DNA of 47,627 nt from Candidatus Latescibacterota bacterium (GTDB lineage: Bacteria; Latescibacterota; UBA2968; GCA-2709665), in assembly GCA_021295655.1 (NCBI GenBank), contig JAGWBX010000052.1, positions 1 to 47,627 of the forward strand, read 5' to 3'. Of this stretch, positions 10,601-17,176 are shown one piece after another. Under the pieces are notes generated by a model. That model saw only the letters and a list, made by a program, of their open reading frames with translations. It was not told where the DNA came from and did not search any database. The translations under genes and the position numbers were made by a program. The stretch's first letter is position 1. Every line of letters starts with the position of its first letter.

Positions 10601-11387
10601 TGACTTCAGGGGTAGTGACGATCGTAGCCTATTGGAGGTCTACTATGGAGTTCCGATCCTTCCAGGTCATTACATATCGGAAGAAGATGTGACTCGGCAG
10701 GTTCTGATGAACCATGCAACTCTCATTTCAGCTTCGCTGGACACAGTTTATCGCCAGGCAGACGAGTTGACGTACGAGGCAGCGGGCAACCAGGCCGGAG
10801 AAGGTATAGTGTTACCGGGCGTGCTAAAGCTTAACCTGCCGCCCGGCGGCTACAGGCTGGAGGTGAAATCGCAAGACCGTCTGAGAGGGCGAATGGGCAT
10901 CTTTCGGCAGCAGGTCATTGTAGAGCCCTACGGCGACGACGGCTTGCAGATTAGCGACCTGGAACTCGCCTGGCAGGTTGGGGAAGGCAGAAAATCCGGA
11001 AAGTTTACAAAGGGGGACCTATTTGTCGTTCCGATGCCTTCCCGAACTTACAGGAAGGGCCAGAGCGTATTCGTCTACTACGAAATCTACAATTTGAATA
11101 AGGATGAGTTCGGACAGACGAACTACAACGTATCTTACACGATCACATCAAGGGAAACACCGGGCGGCGTGAGCAACATCTCCCGATTGTTCCGGTGGGA
11201 AGCAGGAAAGAGAGAAGAACTGGCCGTTACGTACGAACAGCATGGTGATGCTGACCAGGAAGCAGAATACGTGGAACTGGCGCTGGATGAACAGGTAACG
11301 GGCCGATACTCGCTCAAGGTTTCGATCAACGATGTGAACAGTGGCGAACGCGCTGAGAAGGATGTGGTTTTCGTCATTTCGCTATAG
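7617..11387 (+). CDS. Large exported protein: beta-propeller, TPR repeats, GWxTD domain
   Basis: A 1256-aa protein with an N-terminal signal peptide (MKWITKTLLLCASC followed by a small-residue cleavage region). Residues about 30-230 look like TolB/WD40-type propeller blades (PGTVYFSPNGEDLIYL, GPVEWSADGTAIF). Residues about 440-690 contain tetratricopeptide repeats (DPYIHLGHILLKLKRFKES, AHYGLGMLYK, ALRPEDAGAQRSLGIAYLK). Residues about 705-775 match the GWxTD domain, with LERFWNSKDPD, LEHYRRVWYA and PWDARGEVYIRFGEPDH. An acidic Gly/Ser-rich linker (about 835-885) and a beta-rich C-terminal part follow. GWxTD proteins are common in FCB-group and related genomes and their function is unsettled. 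The protein probably acts outside the cytoplasmic membrane. A perfect 15-bp terminator follows 194 bp downstream. Confidence 0.85.
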   Translation: MKWITKTLLLCASCVPAMPCLVEAGDRGYLAATSRFQDSAYVVGRGEGPISLTEIWVLSAGDDKIRKLRVFPGEPGTVYFSPNGEDLIYLERSLRHEAWGSAFYGGQSLPVATNRIWRVSLDGTKEDLWPLSEDFQPELIALSPLGRSLAIIGYRGDKFVKADYGLWIADDLGGVRLLHSGNVGGPVEWSADGTAIFCRGDDGPMWIRVNVNTGKIDHTEITKDNSANVKPDQDSTSEVQSTAALHETDDADGVLGLIGSGLDLYIRGKNALHRGNDVSAKELFKQARRAFKNLYEQASSYRLSSESCVRYTEACEFWIEADRNTIHRHNCQERVTGLLRLIREFKRAGNGSGPADLRELHQWATNRIDAETPPGNEREDWQAILDVLFSCPANREYAFLSDYLYQHEGLPGAPPVACFWHRGKQIDGVASQDDGRTTVSTIQAARVDSLASSGRRAMDADRLDRARLKFRIVARQRPKDPDPYIHLGHILLKLKRFKESKDAFHRALRLGSKAKAHYGLGMLYKTWPMQRHFAIHHFTEALIRDQQFVDARYQMARVRYDMKERDAELEAKRVLELDPEHAGAFLLIADYYLNLSWEFEKAVVWYTKYLALRPEDAGAQRSLGIAYLKVRDYSKIMSHLFDFVQRHPDSIELMPVVAISAIKQDSLDMAMRFFEDYISKLSPDEKRLYEDITHIASREQLKALGEAEGTDHADYLERFWNSKDPDLSTSVNERLLEHYRRVWYALTDFSKGKKPWDARGEVYIRFGEPDHRSRSDEPNFKQSLEVQRVKERLALDIYKGDVGAHAFVGPVYPVRSLKQLDGAWYELRDINIENASASSGGNEPGDVAIDDAGGGAEVGSDISGTGTSVDEGVTTPSAAPNDDIRIGILPMDERLGFGDYHPVTTGDDPSTVPWETWIYVDVGGGIEITFTDEIGSGTYDYAPIPPNQGGISIRQTASLSTHSPRSVFQRASTVTPDFYTPEDERPPLDFHYSLADFRGSDDRSLLEVYYGVPILPGHYISEEDVTRQVLMNHATLISASLDTVYRQADELTYEAAGNQAGEGIVLPGVLKLNLPPGGYRLEVKSQDRLRGRMGIFRQQVIVEPYGDDGLQISDLELAWQVGEGRKSGKFTKGDLFVVPMPSRTYRKGQSVFVYYEIYNLNKDEFGQTNYNVSYTITSRETPGGVSNISRLFRWEAGKREELAVTYEQHGDADQEAEYVELALDEQVTGRYSLKVSINDVNSGERAEKDVVFVISL

Positions 11388-11580
11388 ACTTCCCTGCGTG
11401 CCGAAATATCGCGAGAAAACCTTCCCTCCGAGCTTGGCGGAATTTTGGGCTGAGAGGAAGAGACATAAGGCCGCCGCGTAATCCCGAAAGCCCCAGACCC
11501 GCACCGCCTCCAAGACCGGAAACGACGACGCCATCACCGCCCCGACCGCAATCCCCGCCCGGACCACGAGAAAATAGATA

Positions 11581-11616
11581 ACAAAGAAGCCGAGGTGAAA
11601 TCCTCGGCTTCTTTGT
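11581..11616 (+). terminator. 15-bp perfect hairpin, terminator-like
   Basis: ACAAAGAAGCCGAGG at 11581-11595 pairs without mismatch with 11602-11616 over a 6-base loop. The T-rich right arm (CTTCTTTGT) and A-rich left arm fit a bidirectional terminator of the GWxTD gene. Confidence 0.7.
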
Positions 11617-11743
11617 GCCTGTCACTTTCTCTTCTTATCGACGCTGATTTGAAAGACAGTCTTAGGCCTGCGTGTCGAGGCCCCTGCCTGGTGTCTCGTC
11701 CGGATCGCGACGGCTCACAACGATCACGCAGCATCTATTCGCG

Positions 11744-12215
11744 TTATCTTCGATGCTTTCGGATTTCCGTCTCTACCTTAGCCATATATTTTTCCATCCT
11801 CGGATGATCTCCAATACATTTTATCAACGCTGTACCTTCTCGTACGGAAAAGGCTACCCGATACTGATCGTTCAAACGATACTTCTTGACATTTCCCACT
11901 TGCGCGATGTTTTTCCCGGTCCTGGGTACCTGACCGAGCCGGAGATCCCTAAACAACTCTTCGAGGCGTTTTTTTATATGATATCACACCTGTCCAAAAA
12001 CGGGTTTGATCAACTACGAAAGTCGCGAAAGTACACGATATATATGGCTGGAAAAATCGTCCAGAAACGCGAACCAACGGCAACCTGGTTTTCGTTATCC
12101 GGGTCAAACCCGTACAAAATCGCCAATCGAAGTCACTTTTCGAACGGTTCTTGGACAGCAGTGATATGATTTGGTAACTTTTTTACGTCCTTTCTGACAT
12201 CGTTGTTGTGATACT
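11744..12215 (-). pseudogene. RelE/ParE-like toxin, split by a short insertion
   Basis: Two reverse-strand fragments look like the two halves of one RelE/HigB-type mRNase toxin. The N-half (about 12215 to 12125, possibly opening further upstream at a GTG overlapping the previous gene) reads IQYHNNDVRKDVKKLPNHI and ends at a TGA. The C-half (11980 to 11744) reads KKRLEELFRDLRLGQVP, then NVKKYRLNDQYRVAFSV and CIGDHPRMEKYM, the usual central and C-terminal strands of such toxins. They lie in order on the same strand but are separated by about 145 bp in which neither frame stays open and which contains a 10-bp inverted repeat. The unknown 163-aa gene just upstream is in the usual place of an antitoxin. 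Family assignment is from motif memory, so treat it as probable rather than certain. Confidence 0.45.
12000..12113. repeat. 10-bp inverted repeats inside the insert that splits the toxin
   Basis: ACGGGTTTGA at 12000-12009 is the exact reverse complement of TCAAACCCGT at 12104-12113. The 114-bp unit falls inside the stretch separating the toxin halves and may mark a small non-autonomous insertion; no transposase is encoded and no clear target duplication was found. Confidence 0.4.
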
Positions 12216-12254
12216 GGATCTTTTGTACCGCTGGGAGAAACAATCCAGCCACAT

Positions 12255-12746
12255 CTATCTCCACATATCGGCTATTGCCTTGTCTACGGAAATGGACTTC
12301 CCCGTGGCGGGCTGATTTTCCCGATGTAAAATCAACAGGGTCCAGCTTACCTCCTGGAGGAGGGCGCCATAGGCTTCAATATTCTCATCCACCGCTTTGA
12401 ATTTATCGTAAATTCCGGGGTGGTTCTCCTTAATTTTCACTCCAAGATCCATCCAAGTTTCTCTACGCACTGACTTACCGGCTTCATCCAGTCCAGCAAT
12501 AGCCTTTTCCACGTCACCTTCGCGGCACATAGATTTGTAATTTCCCGGGTTCTGTTCAAGCAGCTTCAAAAACTCACGCCAATCAGACATGGCATTTAAA
12601 ACTGCATCATTAGTATTTTCGAAATTTCGGTAAATCTCGCCTAAAACTGAGGAGCGGGACAATGCATCCATGTTTTCACGGGCTGAACGATCTATCAGAG
12701 ACGACACTTCTCCGGCAACCGGCACATCCATGACAGCTACGCCCAT
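12255..12746 (-). CDS. Unknown 163-aa protein, possible partner of the broken toxin
   Basis: A soluble, mostly helical and charged protein without a recognised domain; no signal peptide or membrane segment. The ATG at 12746 has GGAG ten bases upstream. A very good sigma-70-type promoter (TTGACT, 17 bp, TATACT) lies about 85-115 bp upstream. The toxin-like frame downstream begins at or overlaps this stop codon, an arrangement typical of toxin-antitoxin operons. A role as antitoxin is inferred only from this position; its length is more than usual for antitoxins. Confidence 0.6.
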   Translation of the reverse strand: MGVAVMDVPVAGEVSSLIDRSARENMDALSRSSVLGEIYRNFENTNDAVLNAMSDWREFLKLLEQNPGNYKSMCREGDVEKAIAGLDEAGKSVRRETWMDLGVKIKENHPGIYDKFKAVDENIEAYGALLQEVSWTLLILHRENQPATGKSISVDKAIADMWR

Positions 12747-12831
12747 GTCTTACTCCATGCGGTTTGTATTGCACATCCATCTTCCCGCGACCCCGACTAC
12801 CCGTGGCGCACTTGCAACAAGCGCTCTGAAA

Positions 12832-12860
12832 AGTATAGCTGAGAACATAGACCAAGTCAA
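12832..12860 (-). promoter_or_regulatory. Sigma-70-type promoter for the 163-aa gene
   Basis: On the reverse strand TTGACT (12860-12855) and TATACT (12837-12832) are separated by exactly 17 bp. Transcription would start near 12825 and give a leader of about 80 bases before the ATG at 12746. Confidence 0.65.
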
Positions 12861-13017
12861 CTCAATTGATGTGGTTGTCCGATAGGCAACGGGGTTCTAT
12901 CCTAAATTCGCATAATATCGCCACTTTTTCGTAGAGCCACAGAAACGAGTCCGCGGCGCCCAACGACCGCCAAGGCAAGTCGCTTAAGGGAAAGTCCGAC
13001 CCGTACATCGCGCGGGT

Positions 13018-13848
13018 TTACGGAATGATCTCTTCTTCCCGCAGAAAGCGTTCGACTTCGGCCCAGAAGGCCGGCCAGTCGGGCGGGCAGTTATTGTGCC
13101 CTGCCTCGTAGGTGATGAGACGGCCGCGCCCGGACGCCTCACGCAGCGCCACGCCGTGGCTGTACGGGATCAGATTATCCCTTGTTCCGTGCGCGATGAG
13201 TACGGACCCGGGATAGTTCCTCAACGTCTTCAGATTGTTGAACGGGTCCCGAGCGAAGAACGGAGGGACGAAGAATTTCTCCGCGGCCATGGCGTTGACG
13301 CTCTTGAAGGTGGAAATCAGCACCAGCGCGGCGGACGGGCGTTCGGCCGCAAGCGCGCACGCCACGCCGCCGCCCAGCGACCGGCCCATGAATACGATCC
13401 GGTCCGCGTCAACGTCGTCGCGGGCCGCCAGCATATCGTACGCGGCCACGAAGGTTTCGGTGACGCTGGCCTGGGTAGGCGAGCCCTCGGAGCGTCCGTA
13501 TCCGGGGTACTCCACGAGAAGGACGGCGAATCCCAGACGTCTGAGAGCCGCCACCTCGCCAACCCAGTGGTCGATGAGTTCGGCGTTGCCGTGGGCGACG
13601 ATGACCGCCGGAGCGGGGCTCGCACCGGTTTCGGGCGGGAGCAGCCAGGTTTCCGTTCGGCCGGCGCGCGATGTCAACCAGATGCGGTCGATTCCCGATG
13701 TATCCGACGCGTCGGCTGGCGGCGTCCGGACGAGGTGTCGCGGAAATATGAAGCGGCGCTGCGCGAAGAAAAGGACGGCGCCGTAGAAGACATAGAGCGC
13801 AAGGCCGGCGAGGAGGATCCGGATCAGGACGTGGAGTTTGGTATCCAT
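13018..13848 (-). CDS. Alpha/beta hydrolase with an N-terminal membrane anchor
   Basis: A 276-aa serine hydrolase of the BEM46/YfhR-like alpha/beta fold. Residues about 8-28 form one hydrophobic helix (LIRILLAGLALYVFYGAVLF), so the enzyme is probably membrane-anchored. The oxyanion motif VAHGNAE is near residue 84, the nucleophile elbow GRSLGG near 153, the Asp in AHGTRDNLIP near 222, and the His in EAGHNN near 250. Family members cleave esters or peptides; the substrate is unknown. The gene lies upstream of a hairpin shared with the convergent-side PhyH gene's 3' end; the two run in the same direction with 77 bp between them. Confidence 0.88.
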   Translation of the reverse strand: MDTKLHVLIRILLAGLALYVFYGAVLFFAQRRFIFPRHLVRTPPADASDTSGIDRIWLTSRAGRTETWLLPPETGASPAPAVIVAHGNAELIDHWVGEVAALRRLGFAVLLVEYPGYGRSEGSPTQASVTETFVAAYDMLAARDDVDADRIVFMGRSLGGGVACALAAERPSAALVLISTFKSVNAMAAEKFFVPPFFARDPFNNLKTLRNYPGSVLIAHGTRDNLIPYSHGVALREASGRGRLITYEAGHNNCPPDWPAFWAEVERFLREEEIIP

Positions 13849-13869
13849 ATTTTCACATAGGCGAAAAAG

Positions 13870-13902
13870 GCCCCGGAGGGTAATTTACCGGGGCTTTTTT
13901 TT
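13870..13902. terminator. GC hairpin with U-tract, terminator of the PhyH gene
   Basis: GCCCCGG (13870-13876) pairs with CCGGGGC (13888-13894), followed by eight T on the + strand. On the reverse strand the hairpin is followed by CCTTTTT, so it can terminate the leftward PhyH gene ending at 13926. Confidence 0.7.
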
Positions 13903-13925
13903 GGACGCGAGAATCTTTGTGTGCG

Positions 13926-14792
13926 TCAGCAGGTGACGTCCTTGCCCTCGCTGCCGAATACGGCCAGCCGTTCTTGCGAGGTGCTTGCCTTCACGCGTGC
14001 CGGGAAATAGTGGAGTTGGAGGGCGCGGCGTCGATGGGGCGTGTTGTTGGCGGGCGTGCCGTGATGGATCAGGCCGGACCAGATGAGGCAGCCGCCGGGC
14101 TTGAGCGGGACTGCCACAACGCGGTCTCTGACCACGTGCGTATCGCAAAGCTGCCAGTCGCGACGCTTGAAATGAACCACGGGACCCCGCAGATGCGTGC
14201 CGGGTATCACCCTCATGCATCCGTTTTCGGGCGTGGCGTTGTCCAGGGAAATCCACATGCTTACGATCTGCGTACCCATAGGCAGATTGAAATAGGCGTG
14301 GTCCTGGTGCCAGGGTTTCTCACGTCCAACCAGCGGCGGTTTGAGGATGGCCTGGTGGGAATAGAGCGCCGGTTCCTCGCCGATAATCCGCCCCATGATA
14401 TCCAGGATTTTCGGGTGTTCGGACACAGCGGTCAGGCGGTGGTCGTAACCCATGAAATACTGGAGCTTGCGAACGGCGTCCCACCGTTCGTCGTCCGAAA
14501 GCGCATGCAGGGTGTCCTTGTAGCTTGACTCGAACTGAACGCCCTTGAAGTCCGGATTCTTGCCCTTGATGAGATCCATGAGGCCATTCAACATACCGTC
14601 GACCTCGGCGCTCGTGAAGGCATTCCTGACGGCCAGATAGCCGTTGCGGTGAAAGAAATCCACGTCCGCATCGGTGGCGGCATCCAGGCTTTCGATTCCT
14701 TCGTCGATTTCGTGGAATTCGTACAGGTCTTCGGTGTAGCCGCCGTCATTGACGTAATTGTCAAAGGCCACCCGCTCACGGGTCTGTTCCAT
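13926..14792 (-). CDS. Phytanoyl-CoA dioxygenase (PhyH) family protein
   Basis: A 288-aa Fe(II)/2-oxoglutarate-dependent oxygenase. The metal facial triad is visible as HxD in KPWHQDHAY (about residue 165) and the distal His in IHHGTPAN (about 247), followed by Arg in RRRALQ, expected to bind 2-oxoglutarate. The N-terminal part has the family pattern FHRNGYLAVRNAF. The family hydroxylates a range of small molecules, so phytanoyl-CoA need not be the substrate. The ATG at 14792 gives the usual length. This is the first of three PhyH paralogues in the window; they are divergent from one another rather than tandem copies. It reads leftwards into a hairpin terminator. Confidence 0.9.
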   Translation of the reverse strand: MEQTRERVAFDNYVNDGGYTEDLYEFHEIDEGIESLDAATDADVDFFHRNGYLAVRNAFTSAEVDGMLNGLMDLIKGKNPDFKGVQFESSYKDTLHALSDDERWDAVRKLQYFMGYDHRLTAVSEHPKILDIMGRIIGEEPALYSHQAILKPPLVGREKPWHQDHAYFNLPMGTQIVSMWISLDNATPENGCMRVIPGTHLRGPVVHFKRRDWQLCDTHVVRDRVVAVPLKPGGCLIWSGLIHHGTPANNTPHRRRALQLHYFPARVKASTSQERLAVFGSEGKDVTC

Positions 14793-15174
14793 CTGTGTCT
14801 CTCCTATGCGGAAGCCGGTTTTCAGGCCGCGGAACGGCAGTCTGCAAAAGGAAGCGGGCCGTCGCGCTCATGGTTCGTTCGGTCGTCCGGATGCGTCCAT
14901 CGTGATATTCAAACCTAAACCAGGCGGGCTCTTCTGTCAACCCAAAACGGGATCACGGGGTAACCTCTTGCGTTCGCCCTCCGCTGACCTTATCTTCACG
15001 GTCCGCAGTAAAAAAAGCTGCCAGCGGTCAGCCTTCAGGTATCAGCTTAAAGCAAAACTGCAAACCGAACAGCAAAACCAATAACAACTCAACGCGAAGA
15101 ACCGTCTCGGGGCAGGGGGTGGCCGTCTAACGTCTCCCTTCTCACGTCTCACCGCTTTTATCGGAGGTTTCACG
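14793..15174. other. Spacer of about 380 bp between divergent PhyH and aldo-keto reductase genes
   Basis: It should hold two promoters but no strong -35/-10 pair stands out. The right part contains AGCGGTCAGCCTTCAGGTATC followed by a run of AAAACTGCAAACC and AGCAAAACC-like words, similar to text in other spacers at about 19.75, 25.7 and 38.5 kb. Confidence 0.35.
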
Positions 15175-16062
15175 ATGGAAACGCGCACGCTTGGCAGGAC
15201 GGACATGGAGGTGACCCGCCTGGGGTTCGGCGGCGCCAGGATCGGACTTGAAGACGTGGACCCGAACCAGGTTGGCACACTGCTGAACCGTGTTCTGGAC
15301 GACGGGATCACGTTGATCGACACGGCGGCGTGCTATCACAACAGCGAGGAACTGATCGGCAGGTACATCGGCGCCCGGCGGGATGAATACGTGCTGGCGA
15401 CCAAGTGCGGCCACGTGACCGGGGACGCAACCGGTGAACCATGGTCGGGAGAAGTGATCGACGAAAGCATCGACCGGTCATTGCAGCGGCTGAGGACGGA
15501 CCACGTCGACCTGGTCCAGCTTCACACCTGTTCGGCGGACGTGCTCAGGACGGGCGAGGCCGTGGATGCGGTGATGCGGGCAAAGGACGCGGGCAAGACG
15601 CGGTACGTGGGGTACAGCGGCGACGGCGAAGACGCGCTGGTGGCCATCCGCATGGGGGTATTCAGCACGCTGCAGACGTCGTTCAACCTGGTGGACCAGA
15701 AGGGTCGCGCAGACGTGCTGCCGGAGGCACAGGCGGCGGGTATGGGCGTGATTGTCAAGCGGCCTATAGCGAACGGAGCGATTGGCAAGTCAGCGTCGCC
15801 GTACGGTTACGCCGATGCCTATTGGGAACGGGCGCAACAGCTCGACATTCCGGACGGGGCCCCGGAGGACCCCATCGAACTGTCATTGCGTTTTACGCTT
15901 TCCCAGGCGGCTGTCGACACGGCCATCGTGGGCACCACGAATCCGGACCATGCCCGGCACAATCTGGAACTGACGACAAGAGGACCGCTCGCCGGCGACG
16001 TGCTGGAGGCATTCTACGGACAGTTCGACGCGCTGGGAGCCGAGTGGAATTCGTTGACGTGA
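15175..16062 (+). CDS. Aldo/keto reductase
   Basis: A 295-aa NAD(P)H-dependent aldo-keto reductase with a TIM-barrel. The catalytic tetrad is visible: Asp in LIDTAACYHNSEE (about residue 44), Tyr in the same motif (about 49), Lys in LATKCGH (about 74) and His in VQLHTCSAD (about 118). The family's start pattern (RTLGRTDMEVTRLGFGG) begins at residue 4. ATCGGAGG lies upstream of the ATG. It converges on a PhyH gene; a MITE-like repeat (16110-16248) fills the space between the two stops. The substrate is unknown; neighbours suggest sugar metabolism. Confidence 0.92.
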   Translation: METRTLGRTDMEVTRLGFGGARIGLEDVDPNQVGTLLNRVLDDGITLIDTAACYHNSEELIGRYIGARRDEYVLATKCGHVTGDATGEPWSGEVIDESIDRSLQRLRTDHVDLVQLHTCSADVLRTGEAVDAVMRAKDAGKTRYVGYSGDGEDALVAIRMGVFSTLQTSFNLVDQKGRADVLPEAQAAGMGVIVKRPIANGAIGKSASPYGYADAYWERAQQLDIPDGAPEDPIELSLRFTLSQAAVDTAIVGTTNPDHARHNLELTTRGPLAGDVLEAFYGQFDALGAEWNSLT

Positions 16063-16109
16063 GGCGTGGCCGGGCGCGGCAGAGGCCCGGAACAGATCAG
16101 GCCCGCTAA

Positions 16110-16248
16110 CAGCCCGTTGAAAAAGCCCATCCGGGCTGCGTCCGGCCCTTGTGGCCGAAATACTGCGTTGCGCTCCCTCGCCGAACGCGTCTTGTCTTCG
16201 GTCACAATGTCTCGGCCTCGCCTGCAGAGCGACTTTTTCAACGGACTG
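16110..16248. mobile_element. MITE-like repeat, copy 1 (139 bp)
   Basis: Terminal inverted repeats CAGCCCGTTGAAAAAG (16110-16125) and CTTTTTCAACGGACTG (16233-16248) match except for one base. CTAA occurs directly on both sides (16106-16109 and 16249-16252), a possible 4-bp target duplication. The interior contains GAAATACTGCGTTGCGCTCC and CTGCAGAGCGAC, shared with copy 2. No protein is encoded. The last base of the element touches the stop codon of the leftward PhyH gene. Confidence 0.75.
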
Positions 16249-17091
16249 CTAACGACGCCGATCCCAGCGGCTGGGGTTGATACCCGGGGCGTCGCTGGCC
16301 ATGTCGGCTGGTTTGTTCCCGCCGTGGAAGTCCCAGTGGCGGGTGTTGGGATCGGCGAACAGGGGGCGTACGGTATCGGGCAGGGCGGCGAGGTCGGCCT
16401 CGTCCCACGGAGGGACTTCGGCGATGGGACCGGCCCAGGCGGGGCGGTAGGCGATGGCCAGCATTTCACGGGCGTGGCCGCCGGTGTTCGGGAAGTTCCC
16501 GTGAAAGACCTTGTGGTTGATCAGAACGGCGCCGCCGGATTCAACGGGGACCATCACCTGTTCGGGATGGTCCTCGTAGCGTTTGTACGGGTTGGCGTCG
16601 GCGTGCATGGACAGATGGGAACGGGGAATCACGCGGAACGGCGAGACATCCCGCGTGAGGTCGTCCAGGTAATAGAGCACCCTCACCATGAACGGTACGC
16701 TGCCGCCGTAGCCGAAGATCCGGGAACCGTAGGGCTGCCCGTCGGTATGGAGACTGATGCCGGGATGGCCGGGTTCGGAGCGGGCGTACGTGCAGGACAT
16801 GAAGATGGTCTCACCGCCGAAGAGTTCGTTCAGGAAGGCAAGGGTGGGAGGATGTGCGATGAGGTTCGTGATGGGACCGCCCGTGAACTGCAGATTCGGA
16901 CAGACCTGCTGGTGGACGCTGTAGTCCACCGCGCGGGTCTCCAGCCTGGCGGTCTCGGCCTTGAGCTCGGCAACGTGCCCGGACTCAAGCAGATCGGGCA
17001 GAACGACGTATCCGTCGAGTTCGATCTGGCGAATGCGTTCGCCCAGCGTGAGTTTGGACCAGTCGCGATTGTCCACGCGGACGGCGTCCAT
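16249..17091 (-). CDS. Phytanoyl-CoA dioxygenase (PhyH) family protein
   Basis: A 280-aa Fe(II)/2-oxoglutarate-dependent oxygenase. HxD is in SLHTDGQPYG (about residue 135), the distal His in HKVFHGNFPN (about 215), and Arg in the AYRPA segment is a candidate 2-oxoglutarate ligand. The start is the ATG at 17091 (MDAVRVDNRDW), preceded by GGAAGGG; a longer in-frame opening to 17223 would overlap the start-side neighbour's stop region and lacks a ribosome site. The stop TAG coincides with the CTAA flank of MITE copy 1, so the C-terminus may have been set by that insertion. It lies directly downstream of the enolase-superfamily gene on the same strand (86-bp gap) and may be cotranscribed with it. 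Confidence 0.88.
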   Translation of the reverse strand: MDAVRVDNRDWSKLTLGERIRQIELDGYVVLPDLLESGHVAELKAETARLETRAVDYSVHQQVCPNLQFTGGPITNLIAHPPTLAFLNELFGGETIFMSCTYARSEPGHPGISLHTDGQPYGSRIFGYGGSVPFMVRVLYYLDDLTRDVSPFRVIPRSHLSMHADANPYKRYEDHPEQVMVPVESGGAVLINHKVFHGNFPNTGGHAREMLAIAYRPAWAGPIAEVPPWDEADLAALPDTVRPLFADPNTRHWDFHGGNKPADMASDAPGINPSRWDRRR

Positions 17092-17176
17092 GCCGGGCCC
17101 TTCCGATTGGATTGGAAAACAAACCGGGGCGGCAATGCTCACCCCGGCGTGACTCGGGATCAAGACCGAACGCGGT

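Noticed and set aside
11374-11625. Proline-rich and glycine-rich open frames downstream of the GWxTD gene on either strand
   Set aside because: Low-complexity reading of GC-rich DNA next to the terminator; no start with a ribosome site and no match to the preceding protein.
11672-12169. 165-codon ORF on the + strand across the toxin remnant
   Set aside because: It is the antisense of the toxin fragments; no motif and no ribosome site.
16014-16469. Reverse-strand ORF across MITE copy 1
   Set aside because: Overlaps the repeat and the real PhyH gene; the similar peptide across copy 2 (31924-32751) comes from the shared repeat, not a protein family.
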